Position numbers and translations under genes: made by a program. A stretch of 64,000 nucleotides of DNA from Pilatotrama ljubarskyi (lineage: Eukaryota > Basidiomycota > Agaricomycetes > Polyporales > Polyporaceae), in assembly GCA_022385805.1 (NCBI GenBank), contig MU277733.1, positions 104,974 through 168,973 of the forward strand, given 5' to 3'. Each line of letters begins with the position of its first letter. The stretch's first letter is position 1. The notes under the pieces are model-generated. The model did no database searches. It was not told the DNA's origin and was given only the letters and a program-made list of their open reading frames with translations. Shown piece after piece: positions 1 through 11,911 of this stretch.

Positions 1-50
1 CGTTGCCTCGCTCTTACTGGTCCTGCTACATGCTCATCTTCACGCCGCAG

Positions 51-1110
51 CTGGTCAGGCATCACCGCAGAAGCGCTGGGTAAGGCGACAGCGACGTTCG
101 AAGAGGTGCAAGCGCACATCGTCTCCGTCCTCTCTGCCACTCCCACCCCAGTCCTCCTCGGCCACTCGCTCGAGTCCGACCTCAACGCGCTGAAAATTTG
201 CCATCCCCGGTGTATCGATACCGCTATCATCTTTCACCACCCGCGCGGACGACCTCTCAAGCCGGGGCTCGCGTGGCTCACGAAGAAGTGGTGCGGCCGC
301 GAGATTCAGAATCGCGGTGAGGGTGGGCATGATCCAGAGGAGGACGCTCGCGCGTGCCTTGACCTGCTCAAGAAGAAGGTTGAGAACGGTACGCTCGTTT
401 CCATTACACCGTTCACGCATGGTGGGCTCATCGCGGTGCACAGGACCCGGCTTCGGCGAGTTCAAAGTCGACATGGAGTCGATCTTCGAGCGCATGTCGA
501 GAGCGCGAGGGGGCACGGTCAGGAGCGCGGTTGTCGACCATGGGAACCCTGCTGCATGGCATGGGCAGAAAGCGACGACGTGCGTCGCGTGCAAATCTGA
601 CGACGAGGTGCTCGAGGGCCTGAGCAACTCGATTGAGACGCACCAATTCCTGTTCGGGCGCTTCACGGCGCTCGCAGACGCCCGAGGATGTAAGTCGCGT
701 TCGTGCACGCCATCGGGATCAAGTCTTGCTGATTGCGAGTTGTATTAGGGATCACAAGCAAGGCGACCGGCGACCCACCACTTGAGCCCGCGCCCCCTCC
801 TCCCGCATCAGAGCTCTCTCCCGCCGAGCTCCGTCCCATCTTGTCGAAGCTCGACGCCCAGCTGCGAGAACTCTACGCTGCGCTTCCTGCGCGTACTGCG
901 CTCGTCATCTTTACGGGCCATTCGGACCCTCGGAGGATGGCGGAGCTGAACGCGCGGAAGGCGGCTTTCGAGAGCGCGTTGCGGATGGGGAAGAACGTGG
1001 AGGAGCTCGGGAAGGAGTGCCGCTGGACGACCGCGGATGGGCGTGAGCTCGAGGAGGAGGTCGAGAAGGCGAAGCGGGGCTTGTTGTTCTTGGGCGTAAA
1101 GGGGGTATGA
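51..1110 (+). CDS. REX1: RNA exonuclease, Rex1-type (5' truncated by window)
   Basis: 3' part of a DEDDh-family 3'-5' exonuclease resembling Rex1/Rnh70, which trims 3' ends of 5S rRNA and tRNA precursors in the nucleus. Exons read as <51..388, 444..689 and 749..1110, with GT-AG introns of 55 and 59 nt; bases 1-50 look like the end of an upstream intron (acceptor CAG at 48-50). Visible motifs are the exonuclease II block GHSLESDLNALKI, the segment PRCIDTAIIFHHPRGRPLK, and the exonuclease III block GHDPEEDARACLDLL, which supplies the His and Asp of DEDDh. After splicing the protein continues GPGFGEFKVDMESIFERM, then a helical tail ending KRGLLFLGVKGV. The catalytic Exo I motif lies upstream of the window. 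The family call is firm; the exact orthologue (Rex1 versus a relative) rests on these motifs only. Confidence 0.8.
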
Positions 1111-1652
1111 TCGGATCGCGACCGGCGTAGCACTGTGTTGTGTGAGTCTGCCCTTTCAGAGGGTTCGTACTTGAGCATCGATACTCATGACTATCCGCAG
1201 CCGCTTCACATGGATATTTTGTTGCATCTGCTGAGTGCCGTTCGCGCTTCTCAATAATGGGTATCAAAACATCACTGGCAGGTGGCCTCGAGACTGATGT
1301 CTTTCCCAACCTGCGGTCGGCATGAGTGGGGTCCGATTCGGACAGGGAAGACTCGAAGACGGCATTCCCCTCGAACGAGGACGATCATGGTATATATCAT
1401 GTGTTCATAGCTCGGGGTTACTTAACATACTACAGAGAAACAGGGAGCGTGGCGCCGTCTGTAGAAGCTTCATGACATGCGGAACGGCGTGGCTGCAGAC
1501 GTATCGTCAGGCGGTGTGGGGTTGGTTGGAGCCATGAAGCGACGCTAGAACAGTCCAAAGATAGGAGTAAGGATTGCATACTTAGGTGGTGACGCTGCGG
1601 GTCACATCTCTGCGTACCAGGAAGGTCACGTATCCGAATGCGAGATGAGCAA
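1111..1652. other. intergenic, nothing recognised
   Basis: Space between the exonuclease stop and the end of the convergent LRR-like gene. Only short ORFs without family features are present; no RNA gene or repeat was recognised. Confidence 0.5.
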
Positions 1653-2863
1653 TCAAGGAAGAATTCTGTAGCACGGCGGTTGACTTGTGTGGCAAATGGA
1701 GGCAGCGGCATCCCGCAACAGATCTTGCTCCTCTTTGCGGAGATCCTCGACTCTCTGCGCACCGGAAGTGGAGGGCTGATAATGAATCCACAGTACGCTG
1801 ACGCGCTTCTTCGAACGGGGAAGCTCTAGTGAGACAAAAGTGAGTGTTAGCGCAAATCTGATATGAGAATTTGACAGGCGAGGATTAAGCAGCAGTCCCA
1901 CATCCAATGTAAATAGGCTATGTGACACTGTCATGATGTAGACCCACCTGAAGGCTTGTCTTTGAATATATCGATGCTGCGTCTCACCCAGATGTGGATG
2001 GTGGTAAGTTGGGAGAAGCCTTCGACTATGCTCCCTAGTTTCCACAGGTCGTCCCTGTTAGGAACTGTGTACCTGAGCTCGCGCAGTCTGGACTGCGGCC
2101 CAAGCATGGACAATGCTCTCAGTAGATCGCCTTGGGTCTCCCCAGGCGTGCTCTGGACGGTTACGAGGAGATCGATGTGGGTGAGGCGTGCCCATGGGCA
2201 TGATGGCGTAGGCTGTGCCAGGAAAGCGACGTCGCCGGTATGGTAGGCACAATCCTCGAATGAGAGCCTCTTCACCGTGTGAGGCGAACCCGCCGCTGGG
2301 CCTGAGAACGCCATCTCGAGCGCCCGGAGGGCATTGGCGGAGAATGTGCACCTTCTGAACTCGAGTGCTTCTAAATCCCAGAATGACCTGAACGCAAGTC
2401 GAATGAGAGGCAGACCACTTATGTCGAGAGTGATCCAGTCGACATTTTCGATGATGAGAGTTTGAGCGAGAACTAGCTGTGGTTCGGGATGTCCGGTGCC
2501 CATCCCGCGTTCAACGGCATGCATGGTCTCCGTTGTCGGCCCCACGTAGTGGTGCATCCACCAAGACGGATCCATCAGAATGATGTTATGTTCCTCAAGA
2601 GGAGCACCGGGGAAAGGCCTCTGTCGCTGAGGTGGTGGTCGAAACCAAATGCTAAGTGTGGGTAGTCCTGGAGTCGGTGTCGCCTCTGAGAAAGCTATGT
2701 TGGTGTTCCACCTCGACATGCATTGCCACATGCTGAGGAGCTCGTACAGCTTCTCCGTGAGCACAGGTAGCCGTTGCTGTGCCTCTGCGTAAGCTTCCAC
2801 ACTCCCGATCCATGGCGGTCGGCGAAAGCCGGGCCCTGGGGTTGCACGCATGTCGGTGGCCAT
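1653..2863 (-). CDS. LRR-like protein of the F-box/LRR type
   Basis: Predicted 362-aa protein from two exons, 1948..2863 and 1653..1825 (minus strand), joined by a 122-nt intron. Splicing restores the C-terminus KKRVSVLWIHYQPS in frame. The ATG at 2861-2863 is the first in frame. The middle is a run of irregular leucine-rich units (for example LIRLAFRSFWDLEALEFRRC and VKRLSFEDCAYHTGD), typical of basidiomycete F-box/LRR-like proteins, but no clear N-terminal F-box is visible. The gene at 19681-20942 has the same layout: an N-terminal helix, a divergent middle, a 'LSFEDC/LTLRDC' unit, and one intron just before a short C-terminal exon, so I take the two as old paralogues. A role in substrate recognition by SCF ubiquitin ligases is only a guess from family resemblance. 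It is transcribed divergently from the F-box locus at 3526. Confidence 0.65.
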
Positions 2864-3525
2864 AGTTTGAAGACGCTCGAGAGTCGAAGGAGCTCAGAAA
2901 GTAGATGCGATGAGGGTGTGGTTATTAGAGAAAATATTGGGGCTTCAGGGGTTGTGGACGGGGACTGAGAAGTCATGGTCCTCTGTCTGAAGCTCTTATA
3001 TGTCGTGGCCAGAGGCATCCCGGCTGAGAGGACAGATTAAGACCGCTTGGTCCTTGGGTCTGAAGCGCTGTTCGGTAATGTACAGTACTTGTGGTCACCT
3101 AAGAAACGGTGTATTTCCTGACCTTCTGCAATACCACCGAGTTGGTGCTTCTTAGCAGCGATGAAGAGACACAAATAGCAATCTCAGACGTTCCACCGTT
3201 GGCTTCAGCCTCTCGCTCGGCCATCGCAAGCAGCTGCCATATTGGGATGTGGCGGTGCGCCTCAGCTAGTACCCCCAGGACACCAGACCAGGCTCGCTCT
3301 TGAAGCTTGACTCCGCACTCCCACTACGGTATACGTAGCGAACCCGCCTTTACGCCTTCGGTAGTATATCGAACGCAGCAAGTGCGGGAAGCGGCCTGGC
3401 TCGCGAGCGTTGACTTTACACATGTACGCGCAGACGGAACCTACTGTACATCGACTCGGACTGTGCTCTGATTCTTGCTTCCCGACTCCAGCTCAGACCC
3501 TCAGCCTTCTCGTCTGGTCCAAGCC

Positions 3526-5406
3526 ATGGCAGTACCGCCCAGGTCGTCAGACTGGGGATGCCTCAGTGTCGTGCATATCCACAAGCTCACTCTTCTCGAA
3601 CCTCCTCAAGAGCTCTTGATATGTATACTGCTGTATCTCAAGCCGTCGGACCTCACATCATGCCGCCAGGTGAGCATCACAAGGGAACGTTTCGCGCATA
3701 CTGTCTAGACTCATCTTACCCCCATGACAGGTCTGCCATCTGTTGGAAAGCATTTGCGCTACCCCGATCTTGAAGTACTCTTACCTTCTGCACCGATCTG
3801 GGATGGCTAACAGTCCTGCAAACGGAATCCCCACCTTGCAGCCTTGAAGGACTATCGCAGAGCGTGGAACACCGTCTATATATCGATCAGCCAAGGTCGC
3901 ACGCTTCCAGCTGATCACCAATATCGCTACCTGCCGTTTTCCGGAACGCTGCTTCCTATATACATGGCGTGCAGCTGAAGCTGCTGAGCATGTCTTCCGC
4001 TCTCACGAGTGTCGGTCCCCGCCTGATGTTGCTCAATCTCGATACCATTGCGCTGAACGCGCGCTATTGCGCCACGGATCTCCAGCAAGGGCTACTTCTG
4101 ATCGCTGGCTTTGTGCCCAGCGACACCAGGTAGGTCGCTATTGGACATCTGAACAATTTTACCACCTCCTTGACACATTTATGCCAGCGTGCTCCAATGC
4201 CACATCCTCTCACTTCCAGCTCTTCCCACCACATGCTATGACGAGCGAGCCGCAGCACCGGTGCTCTCTGTCAGCACAGACGTGACAGTGGGACATGCTC
4301 AAACCCTGACCTTAAATGTATGTGGCGACCTCCTCGGCTGGGCTTGGCTCGACCATACGTCTGAGCTACGGATATTCAACTGGAAGACGGGTGGCCTAGT
4401 CTGGGTAAGCCAAGCTGTTCTCACGCAATGGAATCTCCAGGCTTACAATTTCTCAGAGGTTCGCTGGTGACACATTCTCTTTCGCTTTCCTGGACCACAC
4501 CAGCATAGTAGTGGCACATCGCCACGCACACGTACTCCAGGTGTTCGCGTTGGACTCTTCCGACCCCGCCCCCAATGCAACAAGCGGGCTCGTGGACCAA
4601 CGCACTCAGGTAAATCCCGTTCTCAGCTTCTCTCTTCCCCAACTCATCGAAGGCACCTACCAATACATTGAGGGACTGAGATCACAGATTCCGTCGCCTG
4701 TGACAGACCACGGAACCCTCTTTCAAGCTGACCCGCACCTTTCGGTTCTTGTTGTCTGTTTCACCACCATCCGTGCGGGCAATCCCCCTGACTCTGTGGA
4801 GTACGTTGAGCAGTACGTACTCTTCACACCTCTGGCTGCCCTTCTCGCATATGTTCGCCGAGAGGGAACCAAAATCCCTCTTGAAGGCACGGACCACGAC
4901 TATGGTTCCCCCCGGACCATTCCCTGGGAGACCTGGTCAACTTTGTCTACCCGTATCCTCCGTGCCTATGGACCCCTTACGACTGAGCACATGTCCGTAT
5001 TGGGATCCCAGTGCGCCATAGCCTTTTACCGGCGATCTCTTCCACTTGTGCTCGATGTCTTCATTTTCGACCTACACCCTTTTGTGGACAACACGGGCGA
5101 CGACAGGGACGCGCTGTCGGGACTCATACATACAGAGCCGGTCATGCACAATGCAAAGACCCTCCGATGCCCCGTCCGGAACGATCTGCCGTACCGAGTG
5201 TGGCACAAGAAGGTGGAATACGACAATGGGGTCGACTTCGAGGGCTGGGGAACAAGCTTCGTGACACTCATGGATGACGGCCTTGTGGTTGCGGTGAGTC
5301 GCCCAAATTTCGTCGATATCGTCTGCATCGAGGTGACTCACAGGGGATCCAGAAGTGCAGTAAGCCAGACATGAGCATGACCATACTGAACACATTCTCA
5401 GTATGA
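3526..5406 (+). pseudogene. F-box protein gene with frameshifts in exon 2
   Basis: Paralogue of the intact F-box gene at 30255-32122. Exons by comparison are 3526..3669, 3731..4129, 4188..4404, 4457..5293 and 5344..5406. Exon 1 carries the F-box (PPQELLICILLYLKPSDL, then CRQ before the donor). Exon 4 is 837 nt, exactly the length of exon 4 in the paralogue, and exon 5 ends TFSV in both. Exon 2 is broken. It opens in one frame (VCHLLESICATPILKYS) and meets TGA at 3845. The conserved YRRAW block continues in a second frame and LQQGLLLI in a third. Its length, 399 nt, is a multiple of three where the flanking phases require remainder 2. Either this is a recent pseudogene or the assembly has indels near 3840-3915. 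The downstream exons keep clean splice sites and conserved residues, which suggests decay is young. Confidence 0.65.
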
Positions 5407-5652
5407 GCATCTGGCGCGAGAAAGCATTGGCTCATCATAGCATGCTCCGACTCGCCGCGGAGCGCAATTGCCAGCGCGTATAGATTATAGCACTACTCTG
5501 TCCAATGCACTACTGTTACGGTGGGCCACAGGGCTTGCGCTGAGATGATCATTGTGGTTTGAACACTACAACACGCATTGAGCTCTCCTTGTAGACCGTA
5601 TCCGACGCCACTGTCACCCCCAATCAACCTCGTCGGCATCTTGAGGTCTTCG

Positions 5653-7333
5653 TCAGTCCTCGAGGTGATCTGCCGACCCGAACGATGGGAGCTGAACAGA
5701 CGGCTGCAGGTCTGCTCCGGCAAAGTGGAGCGATCCTTGAGAGACCGATGACCCTCCCGCGACGAGCTTCTCGTCGATCTCGCGTAAGTCCAGCAGGAAG
5801 CGGGAGTTCAGGATGGAGCTGAGCCTGGAGAAGGTAGACAGAGGTCGTCAGTACGAGCCGTGTGCAGGGCGAGTCTCAGCTGCATACGGGTCGAGGAACG
5901 CAGTTACGTAGCTTCCGCCTTGGCCGATCGACGAGATCTATAGTCCAAGACGAGTTAGCGCCATGCCATGAGCGTTGTGTTAACGGTAGTAGCCTGTAAG
6001 CAGGTCCGATAACTTACCTGGTGCACTTCGAGGGCCACGTCTAGAATGTAGAGTGACGCCAAGGTGCTACATACCCTTTTTTAGCATCAGCGCAACGTTC
6101 TAATGCTCGATGACTGACCAGAAGTAGATGCTCCCTGCACAGAGGCGTTGTTAGTGTAGCGAGGATGACATGCTTTGCAACGTTACGATTTTTCAGAACG
6201 TACCGTTCTGGAGCAGGACTTGGTGCAAAGAAGGTCGTCGAAGCGTATCCTGCAGCATTTGCACAGACTGGAAGGTCGTGCGCCAGGTGACCCCGATGAC
6301 GAGCAGATCGGCGAGGATCTGGCAGGCGCGTGAGGCAAGTGTTGCTGGATGGACGTAATACCTGCTCAGAATCAATTTACATAAGGTGGACGTGCCGGAA
6401 CTCACACCTGGCCCACCAATGGCGGTGAGGTCGTCAGCATGTGGCCACGGCTTGCAGTGATGAGCATGATGCGCGAACTCACGCAAGCTTCGTGGTAGGG
6501 GTCTCCGTGTTGATGCTTGTGCAGTTGATCGGCGCCGGATAATTCACGATGCGATACCGATAGAGGAGAGTCTACAGAGACCATATCAGCCATTGCGGTT
6601 GAGGTGATGCCGCGACCTACTCACAGTCGTTATGAGAAACGGCGCCAAGCTGAGAACAAGCGTGACTGCGGAGAGTGCCTTGCTCTTCTCGGACAACGCG
6701 TACACTCGAAGGGAGGCGAAGACTTGCGCGGATGTTCAGTACGTCTTCTCGGAACTCACAGAACGCAACGCACCTGCAGGGCCCAATAGGCTCAGGCACG
6801 AGATGATAATCTGTGACCATATGAGGGCGGGGCAGCTTGGCACACCGACATGTCAGTAACATGCGGAAGCAACCGAGGACTGGACAGATACCTCTAGAGC
6901 TCAATGAGTGAGGAAGAAACAAGTTGAGGTAACAGACTGCAAACGCACCTCATCGGAGACGGGGTAGATCGTGAAGAGCGGTAAGACGTTCCACACAATC
7001 GGCAGATAGCGGTTGACGAAGTACAGGGCTGAAGCGACGGACTTCGACCTCTGCCAAATGAGACGAGATTCTCGATCTGCACAGAGCAGAGTGTCGTAGA
7101 GAAGTAACACTGTGATGCGAATTTCAATGCGAGGCGGATGGCGATGTCTGAGAACGCTCGAGAACGTTGTTCACATAGATTGCTCACCTGATACGGCTAT
7201 TCCACAGCTGATGTTCGGTATCCTATAGATAGGCTGTGAACAGTGGCGGGTGAAGCAGGTCTCGAGTTGTAGCTTACAGTTGTTGGTACAGCTCTATAGT
7301 CTCCGCAGCGGAGGAAGGAGTAGATGAGGGCAT
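5653..7333 (-). CDS. DUF6533 multi-pass membrane protein, copy 1
   Basis: Predicted 310-aa integral membrane protein of the mushroom-specific DUF6533 family (function unknown). Thirteen exons, minus strand: 7278..7333, 7188..7222, 6949..7109, 6892..6893, 6774..6835, 6625..6722, 6483..6571, 6406..6407, 6204..6344, 6119..6134, 6018..6066, 5888..5937, 5653..5824 (933 nt, in frame). Start MPSSTPSSAAETIELYQQL. The DUF6533 core is LLLYDTLLCADRESRLIW followed by NRYLPIVW. Later conserved landmarks are SDESC, GPAVFASLRVYALS, PAPINC, TLASRACQILADLLV, PSLHQVLLQNG, GSYVTAFLDP and LNSRFLLDLRE, and a short hydrophilic tail follows. Exons 4 and 8 are only 2 nt (AG and GT). Without them the frame breaks before SC and before TLASRA. 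Copies at 8301-10212 and 14119-15943 need the same two micro-exons. Confidence 0.7.
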
Positions 7334-8300
7334 CACCTTGACGAAGTCAGGAGGGTCAGCCGGTTGTCGATGCACGCCGGTTATCTGCAGAGACTCGAGA
7401 TATATATGGCGTACTGCCCTCTAGCACGCCGAGGAGGCCTCGCGCTCGTAGTCAGGCTGTGCCGGTAGGCTGACAGTTGACGGTGGGGCTGCCTCCTTGA
7501 TCTTCAGGTCATGACGTGTAGCGCGCACGATTTTCGCGAACCGTGTTCAGGTAAGGAAGACCAATACCGCGTGTCTTGTCCTGCTCGGACTCCAGGCACC
7601 TCATCGCCATCTGTACGCGGCCTCAGATTGAGCCCTTGTCTTTCGAAACGCACGCTATACGTAGATTCAGGCTGCTCCTATAGATGAGTCTGTCAAAATC
7701 GCTTAATGAGTGTCGGAGTCACACCTGCTACCGTATCAAGACCGGTGCCGGAGCGCTGGCCAGCGCGACCAGGCTACTGCCGGTGTTCTCTTCAAAAGTG
7801 TCAGCAGCTTTCCTGCTGCTGCTGCTTCGGGTGACTCGCTCAATAGCGCCGCATTGACATGCGTAGCGGTGGCGCTGAAATAAACTTCAAGGCCAAGCGC
7901 TGACCATTCCGATGCCTGGCGCCCTTCTGCCTTTCGACCGGATGACTTCTTGGTGAGCACTAGCGTTCAGTGCCGGAGTCTGGCCCACTGCTTCTGCGAA
8001 TGCTAGAGTGTCACTTTGAGGCGGATGGCAGAGGGGCACGGAAACATACCTCTCGTCGAATCCTGCAAAATAGCAGCCACTCCCCGGGTCCCCGGGCTGT
8101 ACGCGTGGTATTCAATATTCGGCAGCGAGTACTTCCGGACATCAGCATCTAAGGGCGTGCAAACGACATCATACGGCATCCACCTTGTCGTCTGAGGCCC
8201 TCTTGATCGAGCAACTGAAGTGCGAAGGCCGAGATACACGAGACGCCATGATCAGCGGTATGCGACACCTATGACACTGCGGAAAGTCGAGACGAAGGCA
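7334..8300. other. intergenic between DUF6533 copies 1 and 2
   Basis: Promoter side of copy 1 and downstream side of copy 2. No coding exon, repeat or RNA gene was recognised. Confidence 0.4.
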
Positions 8301-10212
8301 TCACTCTCTTGAATGGCAGTCAGCCCCCAGATCAGCCAAACCCGCATTCGGAGAACCCGTCACGTCGCACACCGCAGGACTGTTGAATGAACGACGCGTC
8401 GCGCTGTGACTACGAAGAGTCTCCTCGTCACCACAGTCAAGCCCCCTCACCCCATCTCCTTGCATTCTGCCTGCGTCAATCGGAAGGTCCTCATCGTCCG
8501 GCGCGGAGTCATGAAGGGGCCCGATGGCAGGGTCCCAGAACGACCGGAGTTGCCCGGACTGCAGGTCTGCCCCGGCGAACTCGATGGAGCCCGCCGAGAT
8601 GGATGAGCCTCCAGTGTTGAGACTTTGGTTGATATCGCGTAGGTCGAGCAGAAATCGGGGGCTCAAAATCGAACTGATGCTGGATGTGTCGTGAGTGTGC
8701 GTCGGGAACGAGGGCCTACGGAGCATACTTGGAGATTACAGACGTACGGATCGAGGAACTGGGTCACGTAGCTGCCGCTCTCACCCGTCGACTTGATCTA
8801 AGAGTAGATCAGACATTGAACACGTGCGTTAATACGGCGCACTTGCACTCACCTGAAGCGCTATGACGACAATGTCCAGGATGTTCAAACACAGTAGGGT
8901 GCTGGATACGGTCACTCAGTGACATACGAGGCGCAGCTGAGAAGGCAGAAGATCACCAGAAGTACAGGCTTCCTAGCAGATCTTCCACCAGTCAGATGAT
9001 CATCATGAGCTCTAATGGATGCCGAATGCACGCACCATTTTGTAGCATCACTTGATGCAAGGACGGGCGCGGGAGCGTCTCGCGGAGCAAGTGGACAGAC
9101 TTGTATGTTTCACGCCATGTTATTGCCATTACGAGAGCGTTCACTAAGATCTGAGGAATGCGGGAACCTAGCGTTACTGTTCCGAGTGCAGCGGATTGTT
9201 AGTTGCCTGCATGGAGTGCACGGAACGGACTCACAGCTGTTCCGTGAAGTGCGCCCATGCTGATCAGACAGGAAGACATACACGTATATCAAGCAAACAC
9301 GGACTCACGCCAAGTGGAGGCTCGCACTTTCGTTGGTGCCATATGAGCAATTGATAGGCGGTGCATAATTCACGGCATGCTAAAGGTATAAGCCACTCTG
9401 TGTGCGGGTTGAGCGAAACTTCGGTCTCGGTTAATATGGGCCGTTCAAAATTCCCATAGGCATGCTCGCGGCTGCAGTAGAATACTGACCAGACTGATGA
9501 ACGTGGGCGCGAGGCTGAGGGCTAAGGTGATGCTAAAGAGCCCCTGGCTTCGTCCAGCGAGCACATACACTCTTAGTGAAGCAAAGACTGATGTCAAACG
9601 TGAGTGTCCGATATTTGGCTGAATAGCGGCATGGTATACATACCCGCAGGACCAGTACAAATACGGGCGAGAAGGCCGAGCATACTGACAGACCAGGAGA
9701 TACCCGTGCAACTTGGATAACAGGCGCATGAGCCGCCTCCTCACCTCTGCACAGTCATTAGCGTGCCATCGAAGTCATGGTGGTACCATCAGCGAAGCGA
9801 GGGCAAGAGGACTCACGGTATCTGATACCGGGTACGCTGTGAAGAGCGGCAGGACCATCCAGGCGATGTGTACGTAGCGAATACAGACATATAGGAGCGA
9901 GGCGACGGGCTTCGCATTGCCCCAAATCGGCGAGATTTCCTGGCCGACGCAGAGCAAGGCGTCGTAGACGACCAGTGCTACTCGACACGACGAGAAGGGA
10001 AAAATAAGAAAAAAGTGCGTTTCAGCACACGGTGAAGGGCTATGGCGACCACGGTAGGGACTCACGGGCTGCAGCCACAGTACAGCTAGTATTCGGCAAT
10101 CTGGGAAAGCAATGCTCAGCGAGGAATACATCCCGTAAAGAGACCCAAACTCAACTCACAATTGTTCATACAGTGCACGGATCTGCACGGATCCGACAGC
10201 GTTGGACGATAT
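8301..10212 (-). CDS. DUF6533 membrane protein, copy 2 (start codon lost)
   Basis: Second tandem copy, 375 codons. Exons, minus strand: 10160..10212, 10066..10100, 9817..9977, 9745..9746, 9644..9711, 9490..9587, 9309..9379, 9235..9236, 9036..9176, 8957..8972, 8853..8901, 8748..8797, 8301..8679 (1125 nt, in frame throughout). Landmarks match the other copies: LVVYDALLCVGQEISPIW, SDTSC, GPAVFASLRVYVLAGR, APPINC, PSLHQVMLQNG, GSYVTQFLDP and SPRFLLDLRD. Two features differ. The codon at the expected start (10210-10212), aligned with MSSPHDEA of copy 3 and the same 18 residues from the exon end, is ATA, and no upstream in-frame ATG was seen. The intron after the first micro-exon (9712-9744) would be only 33 nt. 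The C-terminal tail is longer than in the other copies. The copy may be a young pseudogene or may use a non-AUG or upstream exon start. Confidence 0.6.
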
Positions 10213-10779
10213 GGCACGGTGTGCGGCAAAGTTGGGCCAGGCTGTTTGGCCTCCTGGTGACCTCGTGAATGTGTTATATACTGCTACTCCACGATAAAGG
10301 CGCACCCGTGAAAATGCCCGCGTGCAACTTCACTCTTCGCCGCAATTGAGCCCATCGAAGCTTGTACCTCTAGTCTACTTCGCCCATCAGACGTAGAGTC
10401 ATGTCTCTCACTTCCTAGATGGCGGTGAGGTAGCGTGTGCTCGAACCCCTTGAGCGCCGGGTTCCGGAACGCAGAACGGGAGTCTTGAGTGACGAGTGGT
10501 TGTGTAAGCGGAGGTGATAGAGTTAACTGGGCACGAAATGTCATCGAGCCCTACAAGCGACTCGTCCTTCAGGTCAAGGGAGCGCGAGGCAGCACGGAGA
10601 TTGCACGCTCTTCGTAGTTTGAAACTGATGTCGGCCCCGGGAGTGGAAGATCGCAGCCCACGAAGGCACGATACGTGCATCGCAAAGCGCACCGGGCACC
10701 GCCGTCGAGAGGGTGCATATCAGCTGCGCTCTAGGTCGATTTTGACGATCCTTGTATTCGCTTGACGGGAAGGGCATCA

Positions 10780-11400
10780 TTCATCTGCAAACCAGCAGAG
10801 GCGATCAGGACAATATACGCCAGATAAGAACGAGTACCGTACACGTTGCATCTTACCTCATGCCCGCGTGTTCCGTGTAATCGGTACAGCAGCTCATGCA
10901 GGACAGTACAAGGGAATCGCGTCTTCTCCGCACCTTGTTCCTCCGAGTCTGCGATGGGTTTTCTGCGCCACATGGATTATGGTGCATCAGAGATCGCAAG
11001 GGTACTGACACGCCAAGCTGCGTGCACGGCAGTGAACGTACATGAGTCCGGATAGATGCACAAAGCGCGCGTTGTCACATTGGAGTACACCTCAGCGGAT
11101 CCTGCCCGCGATGGCTGAATTGGCAGTGTCGTTGATATTGTCGTCATGGAGCGCGCACCGGGCAAGTCGTCGTACTATGTACTCTCGTACAATGGGCCGA
11201 TGCTCTGGAACCGGGCGGTAGAGGCGGGAGCGCGGGTCGAGCCACGACCCTGGCTGCTATATTATGAGCGATAGGCCGCATACCGGGAGACATGAAGGCG
11301 ACGTACAATTTGCACCTATCTGAGCACCTGCCCTTTATCGCAGCAACCTGAGGAGCTCGTACGCCCGCAGGATCAGCTATGTCTACGCAAAGCTATTTGA
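10780..11400 (-). pseudogene. decayed DUF6533 relic
   Basis: Fragments in DUF6533 order on the minus strand, with stops and lost splice sites. Near 11360-11378 there is a stretch like the GPA exon end. Near 11263-11287 there is a DNA stretch close to the PINC exon of copy 2. Near 10910-11030 the peptides AWRVSTLAISDAP, stop, MWRRK and LHELLYRLHG parallel LWRISAILADL, TWRASY and LHQVLLQNG. Near 10795-10835, LAYIVLIASAGLQ parallels the LYILDVALEVHQ exon. Spacing is roughly right with deletions. The assignment rests on these weak but collinear matches. Confidence 0.4.
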
Positions 11401-11911
11401 TGAGCGAAGCATTGACGTCTGTATGGTCGCGGTCGCCATGCGTGAACGTGGCGATAGCAGAAGGCCTCGAGAGTATGAAACACATCCCGCCATGAGTTAT
11501 CCTGTGCGTGCAACTGCAACGGCCTGATGTTACGCCCAGTAAGTATGACGTCGGGTGTCTGTGAGATGCAATGGTACTTACAATCAGACAGTAGACGTGG
11601 ACGTCCGAGTCAGGGCGATGATTGCGAGAGGGATCACATAGTCAGACTTCATTATCGCGGACGTGCTAGAGGTGCCCCTTGCACCAAAAGCTTCTACGGC
11701 TGACCAAACGACCAATCGTCGATGAAAGGGATGCATACATGCAGCCGGCTTGCAGTATAGTGTAAGCCAATCGGTCCGCCGACAGGTGCGTGCGAGGCGG
11801 ATTATACAGTCACCGTATAGATATGTGATGGCATTCCTCTACACAGGTATCTGCAGAAGACATCAGTCATGCACGATCAGAGTCGAGTAGGCAGCCAAAC
11901 GAACCTTATGC

